Origin: Streptomyces sp. 1331.2
Lineage (GTDB): Bacteria; Actinomycetota; Actinomycetes; Streptomycetales; Streptomycetaceae
Direction: 5' to 3'
Length of the DNA stretch: 64,000 bases
Assembly (NCBI RefSeq): GCF_900199205.1
Contig: NZ_OBMJ01000001.1
Location: 7,371,001 to 7,435,000, forward strand
Shown one piece after another: positions 42,541 through 52,281 of the stretch; position 1 is the first letter of the stretch; the number at the start of each line of letters is the position of its first letter. The position numbers and the translations under genes were made by a program. Under the pieces are notes generated by a model. It saw only the letters and a program-made list of their open reading frames with translations. It did not search any database and had not been told where the DNA came from.

Positions 42541-42930
42541 ATGATCGACCCGGCCGCTTCCTCGCGCGGTGACACACCCTGGATCGGCGACGATCCGCGT
42601 TTCACCGAGTTGCGCGCCGCCTACCGCAGGTTCGTGTTCCCGGTGACGGTGGCGTTCCTGCTCTGGTTCCTGGCGTACGTCCTCTGCTCGGCCTACGCCC
42701 GCGGCTTCATGGCGACCAAGGTCGTCGGGAGCATCAACGTGGCCCTGGTCTTCGGACTGTTGCAGTTCGTCTCGACCTTCGGCATCGCCCTGGCCTACGG
42801 CCGGTTCGCCGCACGGCGCTTGGACCCGCTGGCCGCGGCCCTGCGGAGCGTGGCGCAGTCCCGTCCGCGCGTCCCGGCCGGCCGCGTCGGCGACCAGGAA
42901 CTGCAGGAACTGACGGAGAAGCAGGCATGA
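42541..42930 (+). CDS. DUF485 domain membrane protein
   Basis: 129 residues with two membrane helices (FPVTVAFLLWFLAYVLCSAYA and INVALVFGLLQFVSTFGIALAY). DUF485 proteins are the usual first gene before ActP-type symporters and are thought to assist them. The stop overlaps the symporter start by ATGA. The sequence RRFVFPVTVAFLLWF is the family hallmark. Confidence 0.92.
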   Translation: MIDPAASSRGDTPWIGDDPRFTELRAAYRRFVFPVTVAFLLWFLAYVLCSAYARGFMATKVVGSINVALVFGLLQFVSTFGIALAYGRFAARRLDPLAAALRSVAQSRPRVPAGRVGDQELQELTEKQA

Positions 42931-44666
42931 CACACCACCTGACACATCATCAACTCGCCGTGTCCACTGCCCAGTCGGCCTCGAACAAGGGCCTGACCAT
43001 CGGCCTGTTCGTCGCCCTGGTGGCGGTGACCCTCGTCATCACCCTCTGGGCCCGGCGCAGCACCCGCGGTACCGGCGGCTTCTACACCGGCGGCGGCCAG
43101 TTCTCCGCGCTGCAGAACGGGATCGCCATCTCGGGCGACTACCTGTCCGCGGCCTCCTTCCTCGGCATCGCCGGGATCATCGCGCTCAACGGCTACGACG
43201 GCTTCCTCTACTCGATCGGGTTCCTGGTCGCGTGGCTGGTCGCGCTGCTGATGGTCGCCGAACTGCTGCGCAACACCGGCCGGTTCACCATGGCCGACGT
43301 GCTGGCCGCGCGGCTGCGCAGCGGGCCGATGCGCACAGCGGCGGGTGTGTCGACCATCGTGGTCTCGATCTTCTACCTGATCGCGCAGATGGTCGGCGCG
43401 GCGACGATCGTGGGGCAGCTGCTCGACGTCAAGGGCGCCTCCGCGCAGATCTGGACCATCGTCGGGGTCGGTGCCCTGATGATCGTCTACGTCGTGGTCG
43501 GCGGGATGAAGGGCACCACCTGGGTGCAGATCGTCAAGGCGGTGCTGCTGATCGCCGGCGCGGCCGTGATGACCTTCTGGGTGCTGGCGAAGTACGGGTT
43601 CGACCTCAGCCACCTGCTCGGGGACGCCGCCACGGCCTCCAAGAAGGGCGACGCCTTCCTCCAGCCCGGCCTGAAGTACGGGGCGACCGACGGCTGGTCG
43701 AAGCTCGACCTGGTCAGCCTCGGCACCGCCCTGGTGCTGGGCACCGCGGCCCTTCCGCACGTGCTGGTCCGCTTCTACACCGTCCCGACCGGCCGCGACG
43801 CGCGCAAGTCGGTGAACTGGGCGATCGGCATCATCGGGGTCTTCTACCTGATGACCCTGGTGCTCGGCTTCGGCGCGGCCGCGCTGGTCGGCACGGCGAC
43901 GATCAAGGAGAAGGACCCGTCCGGCAACACCGCCGCCACCCTGCTGGCCCAGCACCTCGGCGGCGGCGCGGGCACCACCGGCGGCTCCCTGATGCTCGCC
44001 TTCATCGCGGCCGTTGCCTTCGCCACCATCCTCGCGGTGGTCGCCGGGCTCACCCTGACCTCCTCGTCCTCCTTCGCCCACGACCTGTACGCCAGCGTGA
44101 TCCGCAAGGGCAAGGCCACCGAGCGGCAGGAGCTGGTCACGGCGAAGATCGCCGCCGTCGTCATCGGCGCGGTCGCGGTCGCCCTGTCGATCTTCGCCAG
44201 GGACCTCAACGTGGCGTTCCTGGTGGCCCTGGCCTTCGCCATCGCGGCCTCGGCCAACCTGCCGGCGATCCTGCTGACCCTGTTCTGGAAGCGCTTCACC
44301 ACCTTCGGCGCCAAGTGCGGCATCTACGCGGGCCTGATCAGCTCGATCGGCCTGGTGCTGCTCTCCCCGATCTGCTGGGGCGGCGCGAGTGGCACGGTCC
44401 ACGCCGTGAAGTTGACGGCCGGCCAGGCGAAGGACTGCGGGGTGGAGGCGTCCAGCAAGCAGGTCGGCAACGCCACGGCGCTGATCTCCTGCACCACCAC
44501 CGCCCCGGTCCCGCTGCAGAACCCGGGCGTCATCTCGATCCCGATCGGGTTCGCGGCCGCGGTCCTCGGTTCGCTGGCCGGCGGGCGCCGCCGTCGCGAC
44601 GAGGAGACGGACGGACTCACCTTCAAGGAGCTCGAAGTCCGCGCGCTCACCGGTGTGGGGCGGTAG
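42927..44666 (+). CDS. actP: cation/acetate symporter (ActP-like, sodium:solute symporter family)
   Basis: 579 residues with ~13 membrane helices. SSS-family motifs are clear: GGGQFSALQNGIAISGDYLSA near 50, GATIVGQLLDVKGA, and ALPHVLVRFYTVP near 275. It is preceded by DUF485 and is full length. Expected function is Na+-coupled uptake of acetate or short monocarboxylates. A soluble loop with Cys (SSKQVGNATALISC) lies near the C-terminus. Confidence 0.93.
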   Translation: MTHHLTHHQLAVSTAQSASNKGLTIGLFVALVAVTLVITLWARRSTRGTGGFYTGGGQFSALQNGIAISGDYLSAASFLGIAGIIALNGYDGFLYSIGFLVAWLVALLMVAELLRNTGRFTMADVLAARLRSGPMRTAAGVSTIVVSIFYLIAQMVGAATIVGQLLDVKGASAQIWTIVGVGALMIVYVVVGGMKGTTWVQIVKAVLLIAGAAVMTFWVLAKYGFDLSHLLGDAATASKKGDAFLQPGLKYGATDGWSKLDLVSLGTALVLGTAALPHVLVRFYTVPTGRDARKSVNWAIGIIGVFYLMTLVLGFGAAALVGTATIKEKDPSGNTAATLLAQHLGGGAGTTGGSLMLAFIAAVAFATILAVVAGLTLTSSSSFAHDLYASVIRKGKATERQELVTAKIAAVVIGAVAVALSIFARDLNVAFLVALAFAIAASANLPAILLTLFWKRFTTFGAKCGIYAGLISSIGLVLLSPICWGGASGTVHAVKLTAGQAKDCGVEASSKQVGNATALISCTTTAPVPLQNPGVISIPIGFAAAVLGSLAGGRRRRDEETDGLTFKELEVRALTGVGR

Positions 44667-44669
44667 AGC

Positions 44670-45257
44670 GTGCAACCGCGCTCCAACCTCGACGAGTTCC
44701 TGTCCGACCTGACGCGCTACGCCGCCGCGGACGTGCTGACCGCCCAGCTCACCGCCGACACCCTGCGCAAGTACCTGCGCGCCGGGCTGATCGTTCCCGA
44801 CGACCTGTGCGCCGGTGACACCGACGGCTACGCACAGCGGCTGCTGCACGCCGGACGGACGCACTCCGTGGTGGCCCTGACCTGGCTGCCCGGGCAGTCC
44901 ACCCCGATCCACGACCACGTCGCCTGGTGCGTGTCGGGGGTGGTGGAGGGCGTCGAGGTGGACGAGGCGTACCGGCTGTGGCGGCTGCCCCGGTCCGGCC
45001 GCAAGGTGCTGGTGCCGTCCGCCCGCACCACCTGCTCTCCCGGCCGGGTGCAGCTCCTGGTGCCGCCCGACGAGGACATCCACCGGGTGTCGAACGGCGG
45101 CACCGGACGTGCGGTCTCGCTGCACGTGTACGGCGCCGACATCGCGCGGAGCGGGGGCAGTTCGATCAACCGGATCTTCGGACAGGAGGTCGTGGACCGC
45201 CCGCCGGACGGGGCCCGTCCGGTGAGCTGGCGGAGCCCGGCCGACCTGGCCCCGTGA
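44670..45257 (+). CDS. cysteine dioxygenase family protein
   Basis: A 195-residue cupin. The iron histidines are in PIHDHVAWCV (near 75) and the later SLHVYG (near 148), as in thiol dioxygenases. GTG 44670 starts 3 bp after the symporter stop, so it is probably the third gene of that operon. Substrate is cysteine or another thiol such as 3-mercaptopropionate. A strong terminator follows. Confidence 0.85.
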   Translation: MQPRSNLDEFLSDLTRYAAADVLTAQLTADTLRKYLRAGLIVPDDLCAGDTDGYAQRLLHAGRTHSVVALTWLPGQSTPIHDHVAWCVSGVVEGVEVDEAYRLWRLPRSGRKVLVPSARTTCSPGRVQLLVPPDEDIHRVSNGGTGRAVSLHVYGADIARSGGSSINRIFGQEVVDRPPDGARPVSWRSPADLAP

Positions 45258-45299
45258 CCGACACCGCGCAGACCGACACCGCGCGACCGACACCGCGCA

Positions 45300-45336
45300 G
45301 ACCGACGGGCCGCCTCCTCCGGGCGGCCCGTCGGTC
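45300..45336. terminator. strong intrinsic-type hairpin
   Basis: A perfect 15-bp stem GACCGACGGGCCGCC with a 7-base loop, downstream of the cysteine dioxygenase gene. It is preceded by short GACCGACACCGCGC repeats (45257-45299). Confidence 0.85.
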
Positions 45337-45466
45337 GTGTCCGGGCGGCGGTCAGCCCTTGCCGCGACCGGCCCGCGTCCGGCCTGCCCCCTGCCCGAAG
45401 CCCCGTTCGGGTGACCTCCTACGATCATTCAGCATTCGTCGAGTCGTGCATCGAGGAGGAACGTCC

Positions 45467-47011
45467 ATGCGAGCCCGGAAGATCGGTGCGGCCGCCGCGA
45501 CAGCGGTGGCGGTCCTGGCTGCCCGCGACCTCATCCAGAAGAGGCACGCGCTGCTCCGGAACTTCCCGGTGCTCGGGCACGCCCGGTACCTGCTGGAGAC
45601 GATCGGCCCGGAGCTGCGGCAGTACATCGTGACCTCCAACGAGGAGGAGCGCCCCTTCAGCCGCGACCAGCGCAGCTGGATCTACGCCTCGGCGAAGGAG
45701 GAGAACAACTACTTCGGGTTCGGCACCGAGGTCGACGTCGAGCACGTACAGGGGCACGCCTACGTCAAGCAGCGCACCTTCGCCGGCGCGCTGCCCGACA
45801 CCCATGACCCGCAGGCCCCGCTGCCCTCGGCCAAGGTGCTGGGCGGCCCGCGCGGGCGGGCCAAGGCCTTCCGGCCGGCGAGCGTGGTGAACATCTCGGC
45901 GATGAGCTTCGGCTCGCTCTCCGGCGCGGCCATCACGGCGCTCAACAAGGGCGCGGCGCTGGCGGGCGCGATGCACAACACCGGTGAGGGCGGCCTCTCG
46001 CCGCACCACCGCAACGGCGGTGACCTCGTCCTCCAGCTCGGCACGGCGTACTTCGGCTGCCGCAACGAGGACGGCAGCTTCAACCTCGACAAGCTCAAGG
46101 AGGTGGTCGCCGGCGCACCCGTCAGGGCGATAGAGATCAAGCTCTCCCAGGGCGCCAAGCCCGGGCTGGGCGGGATGCTTCCGGGCGCGAAGGTGACCCC
46201 GGAGATCGCCGGGATCCGTGGCATCCCCGTCGGCAAGGACTGCGCCTCCCCGTCGCGGCACACCGCGTTCGGCGACGTCGACTCGATGCTCGACTTCGTC
46301 GAACTGCTCGCCACCGAGACCGGTCTGCCGGTCGGGGTCAAGAGCGCGGTGGGGGAGATGGGCTTCTGGCAGGAGCTGGCCGCGCTCATGGCGCGTGGTG
46401 ACCGCGGCGTCGACTTCGTGACGATCGACGGCGGCGAGGGCGGCACCGGGGCGGCGCCGCGGATGTTCGCCGACTCGGTGTCGCTGCCGTTCCGGATGGG
46501 CTTCTCCCGGGTCTACGGCACCTTCGCCGAGCTGGGGCTGACCGACGAGCTGACCTTCATCGGCTCCGGCAAGCTCGGCCTGCCCGAGAACGCCGCGGTC
46601 GCCTTCGCCCTGGGCGTCGACATGATCAACGTGGCCCGCGAGGCGATGCTGTCGATCGGCTGCATCCAGGCCCAGAAGTGCCACACCGACAAGTGCCCCA
46701 CCGGCATCGCGACCCAGAACCCGTGGCTGGCCCACGGCCTCGACCCGATCTCGAAGGCGACCAGGGCCGCCGTCTACCTGCGCACCCTGCGCAGGGAGCT
46801 GATGAAGGTCTCGTCGGCCGTCGGCGTCGCCCACCCGGCCCTCATCACGGCCGACGACGTCGAGATCATGAACGGCGACTACGAGGCCCGCACCCTGGCC
46901 GGTGTCTACGGCTACAAGGAGGGCTGGGGCGAGCTCGGCCCGCACCTCGCCGAGGAGATCACGGCCCTGGTCGCCGGCGCGCCCGCCTCCCCGCGGAAGC
47001 CGACCGTCTGA
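45467..47011 (+). CDS. FMN-binding glutamate synthase-like protein
   Basis: 514 residues. ATG 45467 follows GAGGAGGAA. An N-terminal hydrophobic helix precedes the GltB central FMN domain: VVNISAMSFGSLS, IEIKLSQGAKPGLGG, TIDGGEGGTGAAP. The 3Fe-4S cysteines are Cys399, Cys405 and Cys410 (CIQAQKCHTDKC). It lacks the glutaminase domain, like the stand-alone archaeal-type and actinobacterial homologues. The electron partner and true substrate are uncertain. Confidence 0.88.
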   Translation: MRARKIGAAAATAVAVLAARDLIQKRHALLRNFPVLGHARYLLETIGPELRQYIVTSNEEERPFSRDQRSWIYASAKEENNYFGFGTEVDVEHVQGHAYVKQRTFAGALPDTHDPQAPLPSAKVLGGPRGRAKAFRPASVVNISAMSFGSLSGAAITALNKGAALAGAMHNTGEGGLSPHHRNGGDLVLQLGTAYFGCRNEDGSFNLDKLKEVVAGAPVRAIEIKLSQGAKPGLGGMLPGAKVTPEIAGIRGIPVGKDCASPSRHTAFGDVDSMLDFVELLATETGLPVGVKSAVGEMGFWQELAALMARGDRGVDFVTIDGGEGGTGAAPRMFADSVSLPFRMGFSRVYGTFAELGLTDELTFIGSGKLGLPENAAVAFALGVDMINVAREAMLSIGCIQAQKCHTDKCPTGIATQNPWLAHGLDPISKATRAAVYLRTLRRELMKVSSAVGVAHPALITADDVEIMNGDYEARTLAGVYGYKEGWGELGPHLAEEITALVAGAPASPRKPTV

Positions 47012-47105
47012 CCCGTCGACCGGTTCCGTCGACCGTCTGACCCGTCCACCGGTTCCGTCGACCGTCTGACCCGTCGACCGGTTCCGTCCACCGGTTCCGT
47101 CGACC
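47002..47105. repeat. 29-bp tandem repeats after the glutamate synthase-like gene
   Basis: Units start GACCGTCTGACCCGTC at 47002, 47031 and 47060, then a partial copy to 47105. The first unit overlaps the last two codons and the stop. Each unit contains ACCGGT and most contain GTCGAC. Confidence 0.8.
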
Positions 47106-47246
47106 GCTCCGGCCGGCCCGGCCCTGGTGGCGCCGGTCCGGCCGCTCGACTCGGCCCCGCGCGCCCGAGTGCTTAGGGTGGAAATGCCCCGGGTCGGGGC
47201 CGGGCCGCAGGGTCGCCGCGGCCCGCAGGGACGGGAGGCGGGCGAC

Positions 47247-48593
47247 GTGATCCGTGGGGTCCACCTGGAGGCGCAGTGGCGCCGCGAGGCGCTGCGGACC
47301 AACCTGTGGGTCGTACCGATCCTGGAGGTCGTGCTCGCCGCGCTGCTGTTCGTCGCCACCTGGTCCCTGGACCGCGCCGCCTACCGCGGGGACCTCACCC
47401 TGCCGTCCTGGGTCATCAGCGGCACCGCCGACGCCGCCCGGCAGACGCTCGCCGCCATCGCGGCGGCGCTGATCACCGTCGTGGGCGTGGTGTTCTCGAT
47501 CATGATCGTGACCCTGACCCTGGCCTCCACCCAGTTCGGCCCGCGCATGCTGCGCACCTTCATCCGGGACCGCACCACCCAGCTGACCCTGGGCACCTTC
47601 GTCGGCACCTTCGTGTTCGCGATCCTGTCACTGGTCGTCATCGGCCCGGGCTCGCACGGCGACCTCGTCCCGCACCTGTCCATCACGGTCTGCATGGTGC
47701 TGGTGATGGCCGACCTGGCCGTCCTGATCTACTTCATCCACCACATCGCCACCTCCATCCAGCTGCCCAGGGTCATCGCCAGCATCGCGGCGGAGCTCTC
47801 CGCGGCGATCGAGGCGGGTGCGGGCGAACCGGCCCGGGCCGACGAGGTCACCACCGGGCCGTCGGCGGCCGAACTGCACGCCCGGCTCGACACCGCCGGC
47901 GCGGCCGTCCCGGCGCCGGCCAGCGGCTACCTGCAGTTCGTCCGGCACCGCACGCTGGTCCGGATGGCGGCGGAGCTCGACGCCGTCATCCGGCTGGACC
48001 ACCGGCCCGGGCACTTCCTGGTGCAGGGGCACCAGCTCGCCACGGTCTGGCCCGCCGAGGCGGCGCCCGAGGTGGCCCGGCGGTTCGCCCGCGCCCACGT
48101 CACCGGCTCGACCCGGACGCTCGCCCAGGACATCGCCTTCGCCGTCGACCAGATGGTGGAGATCGCGATCCGGGCGCTGTCCACCGCCGTGAACGACACC
48201 TTCACCGCCCTGACCTGCGTCGACTGGCTCGGCGAGGGCCTGTGCCGGATCGCCGCCCGCTGGTACCCCGACCCCGTCCACCGGGACGAGAGCGGACACA
48301 TCCGGGTGATGACCGCCCCTGTGAGTTACGAACGGCTGGTCCAGCGCGCCTTCGAGAAGATCCGCCAGGCCGCCCCCGGCATGCCGGCCATCCTGATCCG
48401 CCAGCTCGACGCCCTCGCGGAGATCATGTCGGAGACGAAGACCGAGCAGCAGCGTCAGGTGCTCCTCGCCCAGGCCGAGATGATCGAACGCCTCAGCCGC
48501 GAGTCGATCACCGAACCGTCGGACCGCGAGGACGTCCACCGCCGCTACCTGACCCTCCTCGCCGTCCACGCCGCCCTCACCCCGCGTGCCTGA
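47247..48593 (+). CDS. DUF2254 family membrane protein
   Basis: 448 residues. Four N-terminal membrane helices (VVPILEVVLAALLFVATWSL, LAAIAAALITVVGVVFSIMIV, LGTFVGTFVFAILSLVVIG, SITVCMVLVMADLAVLIYFI) precede a cytosolic domain with ALSTAVNDTFTALTCVDWL, the signature of DUF2254. GTG 47247 follows GGGAGG; the earlier GTG at 47127 adds only low-complexity sequence. Function unknown. Confidence 0.87.
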   Translation: MIRGVHLEAQWRREALRTNLWVVPILEVVLAALLFVATWSLDRAAYRGDLTLPSWVISGTADAARQTLAAIAAALITVVGVVFSIMIVTLTLASTQFGPRMLRTFIRDRTTQLTLGTFVGTFVFAILSLVVIGPGSHGDLVPHLSITVCMVLVMADLAVLIYFIHHIATSIQLPRVIASIAAELSAAIEAGAGEPARADEVTTGPSAAELHARLDTAGAAVPAPASGYLQFVRHRTLVRMAAELDAVIRLDHRPGHFLVQGHQLATVWPAEAAPEVARRFARAHVTGSTRTLAQDIAFAVDQMVEIAIRALSTAVNDTFTALTCVDWLGEGLCRIAARWYPDPVHRDESGHIRVMTAPVSYERLVQRAFEKIRQAAPGMPAILIRQLDALAEIMSETKTEQQRQVLLAQAEMIERLSRESITEPSDREDVHRRYLTLLAVHAALTPRA

Positions 48594-48635
48594 CGGCGCC
48601 CGAGCCGGAACGGCTGCTCCCCTCGCCGGCGCCGC

Positions 48636-49253
48636 TCAGGTGCACCAGAACAGGAAGCGGTCACAGGTCGGAGTGACCACCGGGGTGGTCGGCGGCCGGG
48701 TGGTGGAGGGCTGCGGGTTCGAGCCGGTCGGACTCGGGGAGGGCTTCGCGGGCGGGTCCGCCGGACGAGGCGTCGGCGGGACCGGGACGGACGCCGTGGC
48801 CGAGGCGGTGCCGCCGGACGGCTTGGGGCGGGTGGTGGTGGCCGACGGCTGCGGGCGGGCCGTGGCCGTGGCCGCGGTGGCCGGTGCCGGTGCGGTCGGG
48901 GTGCCGGGAGCGGCCGCGGCGCTCTGGGAGGGTGGCCCGGTGTGCGCGGAGGCCGGCTCCACCGCACCGTCCGAACTGCCGCCGGCCAGCAGGACGGTGG
49001 CCAGCCCGCAGACCACCAGCCCGGCCGCCGACGCCGCCAGGACCTTGCCGCGGCCACCCTGCCGCCGGGCCGAGCGCCCTGCCGAGCGCCCCGACGTCCG
49101 GCGGGGCGGTGCGGACTCGGGGGACGGGGCCTCGTCCGCTGGTACGGGGTGAGGGTCCGGCGTCTCCCCGGGAGCGGGTCCGGCAGCCCGGCCGCAGCCG
49201 GGGCAGGAGAGCGCGCCGTTGAGATGGCGTCGACACGGGGTGCAGTAACTCAT
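48636..49253 (-). CDS. SCO2400-like protein: N-terminal zinc ribbon, one membrane helix, Pro/Thr-rich tail
   Basis: 205 residues from ATG 49253. It starts MSYCTPCRRHLNGALSCPGCG, a four-cysteine zinc ribbon typical of the streptomycete SCO2400 family. A basic stretch (RSAGRSARRQGGRGK) leads to one membrane helix (VLAASAAGLVVCGLATVLLAG) and a long Pro/Ala/Thr-rich tail ending in a Cys pair. It is likely an inner-membrane protein with an exposed tail. Function unknown. Confidence 0.8.
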   Translation of the reverse strand: MSYCTPCRRHLNGALSCPGCGRAAGPAPGETPDPHPVPADEAPSPESAPPRRTSGRSAGRSARRQGGRGKVLAASAAGLVVCGLATVLLAGGSSDGAVEPASAHTGPPSQSAAAAPGTPTAPAPATAATATARPQPSATTTRPKPSGGTASATASVPVPPTPRPADPPAKPSPSPTGSNPQPSTTRPPTTPVVTPTCDRFLFWCT

Positions 49254-49470
49254 CGGATCTTTTCCGTAGGTGCGGCATGACCGGGATCCCGGCGGAGACT
49301 GCCACGCCGCCCGGATGCCGGGCCGGATCGGATTGGATGCGAGCGTACGCACACCGGACCGCTTCGCGACACCCGGTCGGCGCGAGGCTTCTGCGCGGGT
49401 CGGGTGTGGTTCGTGTGACGACGCACGGTGGCGGTGACGACGCGCGGAGCGGGACTTGGCCCCGGACCGA

Positions 49471-49514
49471 ATTGGTCCAGACCTATTGACGGGCCTGCCC
49501 ACCCCTCCTACGAT
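49471..49514 (+). promoter_or_regulatory. chitinase promoter with DasR-type operator (dre)
   Basis: ATTGGTCCAGACCTAT (49471-49486) matches 12 of 16 bases of the dre consensus bound by the GlcNAc-responsive repressor DasR. It abuts TTGACG (49486-49491), a 17-bp spacer and TACGAT (49509-49514), so the operator touches the -35 box. The 217 bp upstream (49254-49470) show nothing else. Confidence 0.75.
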
Positions 49515-49619
49515 CCCGTCCGGCACAGCCCCACATGTCCCCCCACCTCACCCAGAGCCGGGCGTCACGCCCCCACGCGTCGGTCATGTCCATGACGCTC
49601 GGCGGGAAGGGAGCACAGC

Positions 49620-51247
49620 ATGGTCCGTCGGAGGTCACACACCCCACGCCCGCCGGGCGAGTCCCGCCGAGCCGAGCCCGGGCCGACCGTCCTGAGGCGC
49701 ACCCTCGCCGCCGTGAGCGCCGCCGCCGTCATCGGCGCCGGCATCGCCGTGGTCGGCTCCGTCACCGCCGGGGCCGCCACCACCAACCTGGTGGCCAACC
49801 CCGGTTTCGAGAACGGACTCTCCGACTGGGCCTGTACCGGCGGCTCCGGCACGGCCGTCGGCAGTCCGGTCCACTCCGGCGCCTCCGCGCTCAAGGCCAC
49901 GCCGACCGGCTCGGACACCGCCCAGTGCACCCAGACCGTCAGCGTCCAGCCCAACGCGCAGTACACGCTGAGCGCCTACGTCCAGGGCAGCTACGTCTAC
50001 CTCGGCGCCACGGGCACCGGCATCACCGGCACGCCGTCCACCTGGACGCCGAACAGCCCGTCGTACGGCCAACTCAGCGTCGGCTTCACCACCGGGCCGA
50101 ACACCACCTCGGTGACCGTCTACCTGCACGGCTGGTACGGGCAGCCCACCTACTACGCGGACGACGTCTCGCTCAGCGGCCCCGGCGGCAGCAGCCCCAC
50201 GCCGACCCCGCCGACCACCCCACCCACCACCCCGCCCACGACGCCGCCCACCACCCCGCCCACGACACCCCCACCACCCCGCCGACCGGTGACACCTGCC
50301 CCACCAAGCCCAAGCCCGCGGGCAAGGTCCTGCAGGGCTACTGGGAGAACTGGGACGGCGCCGCGAACGGCGTCCACCCCGGCATGGGCTGGGTACCGAT
50401 CACGGACAGTCGGATCGCCGCGCACGGCTACAACGTCATCAACGCCGCCTTCCCGGTGATCCTCTCGGACGGCACCGTCCAGTGGCAGGACGGCATGGAC
50501 GCCAACGTCAAGGTCTCGACCCCCGCCGAGATGTGCCAGGCCAAGGCGGCCGGGGCCACGGTCCTGATGTCGATCGGCGGTGCCGCCGCGGGCATCGACC
50601 TGAGCTCCAGCGCCGTCGCCGACCGCTTCGTGGCGACCGTCGTCCCGATCCTCAAGAAGTACAACTTCGACGGGATCGACATCGACATCGAGACCGGCCT
50701 GTCCGGAAGCGGCAGCATCGGCACGCTGTCCGCCTCCCAGGCCAACCTGATCCGCATCATCGACGGCGTGCTGGCCCAGATGCCCGCGGGCTTCGGCCTG
50801 ACGATGGCCCCCGAGACCGCGTACGTGACCGGTGGCAGCGTCACCTACGGGTCGATCTGGGGCGCCTACCTGCCGATCATCAAGAAGTACGCCGACAACG
50901 GGCAGCTGTGGTGGCTGAACATGCAGTACTACAACGGCAGCATGTACGGCTGCTCCGGCGACTCCTACCAGGCCGGCACCGTCCAGGGCTTCACCGCGCA
51001 GACCACCTGCCTCAACAACGGCCTGACCATCCAGGGCACCACCGTCAAGGTGCCCTACGACAAGCAGGTCCCCGGCCTGCCGGCCCAGCCCGGCGCCGGC
51101 GGCGGCTACCTGGATCCGGGCCTGGTCGGCCAGTCGTGGAACGCCTTCGGCGGCTCGCTGAAGGGGCTGATGACCTGGTCGATCAACTGGGACGGCTCGA
51201 AGGGCTGGACCTTCGGCGACAACGTCAAGTCCCTCCAACACCGCTGA
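49620..51247 (+). pseudogene. GH18 chitinase with N-terminal CBM, frameshifted in the Pro-Thr linker
   Basis: ATG 49620 (after GGGAAGGGAG) opens a signal peptide (AAVSAAAVIGAGIAVVG) and a CBM4/9-like module (NLVANPGFENGLSDW to YYADDVSLSG). In the PTTPP linker, at a run of five C near 50270, the frame must shift to continue into DTCPTKPKPAGKVLQGYW and the GH18 barrel. Catalytic FDGIDIDIE lies near 50668-50694. As read, translation ends at 50459 and yields only the CBM. This is either a real one-base indel, a slippage site or a sequencing error. Confidence 0.85.
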
Positions 51248-51357
51248 CCGCCCGCCCGGCCTCCCGCTGACGGGGGTCACCGCCGTGGCCCTCCCACCGC
51301 CCGGCGGGAGGGCCACGGTCGTTCCGGGCCCGGGCCACCCACCGCCCGCGAGGAGCG

Positions 51358-52152
51358 TCAGTGCGCCGGGGTCGGACTCCGCCGGGCGGGCAGGGTGCGG
51401 GTGCGCAACGGCATCAGCCCGGCCAGTTCGGCGCTGGGCTCGACCCCCAGCTGCTCCCGCAGGGCCACCCGGCAGGTCTCGTACTGCCGGACGGCCTCGG
51501 CCACGTTGCCCTCGGCCAGGTGCGCCCGGATCACCGCCCGGTGCGAGCTCTCCCGCAGCGGCTCGGCCAGGACGGCGACCAGGGCGGCGTCGACCGCCTC
51601 CACGTAGCGCTTCTGGCGGCTCATCCGCGCGGACAGGGCCTCCAGGGCGTGCAGCCGGATCTGCCGGACCCGTTCCCGTTCCACCACCAGCCAGTCCTCG
51701 TACCAGTTCGGCAGCAGGTCCTGGGTGAACAGCTCCACCGGCGGCTCCCCGGCCCCGACGCCGGCCCCGACCGCAGCCCCGGCCCCGACCCCGGCCCCGC
51801 CGCCGTCACGCAGCGCCTGGGCGGCCGCGACCATCCGCCGGACGTCCACCCGGACGGCCGCGGCGAGCGCCAGCACCTCGCCGCGCGTCTCGACCAACCG
51901 CTGACCGGCGGAGAGCCGCCACAGCGCGGTGCGCAGCCGGCCGGCCGCCGCGCCCTCGTCGGCCTCGGGCCAGAGCGTGCAGGAGACCGCCGCCCGGGCG
52001 ACCGGTCCCCGCAGGGCCAGCAGGGTGAGGATCCGGCGGGCGGTGGGCGGCAGCTCGACGGTCCGACCGCCCAGGGCGAGCTGCCAGCAACCGAGCAGTC
52101 GGAGGTCGGCTCCGGGCGGCCGGAGGCACGCCCCGGACTGGTCAGGCGTCAT
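51358..52152 (-). CDS. BTAD-domain (SARP-like) transcriptional regulator
   Basis: 264 residues. An N-terminal OmpR-like winged helix (RLLGCWQLALGGRTVELPPTARRILTLLAL, ~18-95) is followed by a BTAD domain (~115-250) with GVEP near the end (REQLGVEPSAEL). A Gly/Ala-Val-rich insertion sits between them. Such small SARP-like proteins occur at the ends of streptomycete contractile injection clusters and secondary-metabolite loci. It lies downstream on the same strand as the tail genes, so it may control them. Confidence 0.88.
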   Translation of the reverse strand: MTPDQSGACLRPPGADLRLLGCWQLALGGRTVELPPTARRILTLLALRGPVARAAVSCTLWPEADEGAAAGRLRTALWRLSAGQRLVETRGEVLALAAAVRVDVRRMVAAAQALRDGGGAGVGAGAAVGAGVGAGEPPVELFTQDLLPNWYEDWLVVERERVRQIRLHALEALSARMSRQKRYVEAVDAALVAVLAEPLRESSHRAVIRAHLAEGNVAEAVRQYETCRVALREQLGVEPSAELAGLMPLRTRTLPARRSPTPAH

Positions 52153-52281
52153 CTGTTGCTCCCCACGGACGGACGCTGCCGACCTTGTCGGTCGGCCGAC
52201 GCGCTGTCAACGCTCGCCGCCGCGCGTCGAGGAGCGGTGACCCGTACGAGGTGGCCCGCCGTTCCCCGGTGGACGCGCAGC

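Noticed and set aside
42795..45428. 877-codon minus-strand open frame
   Set aside because: Antisense shadow of the DUF485, symporter and dioxygenase genes with no domain.
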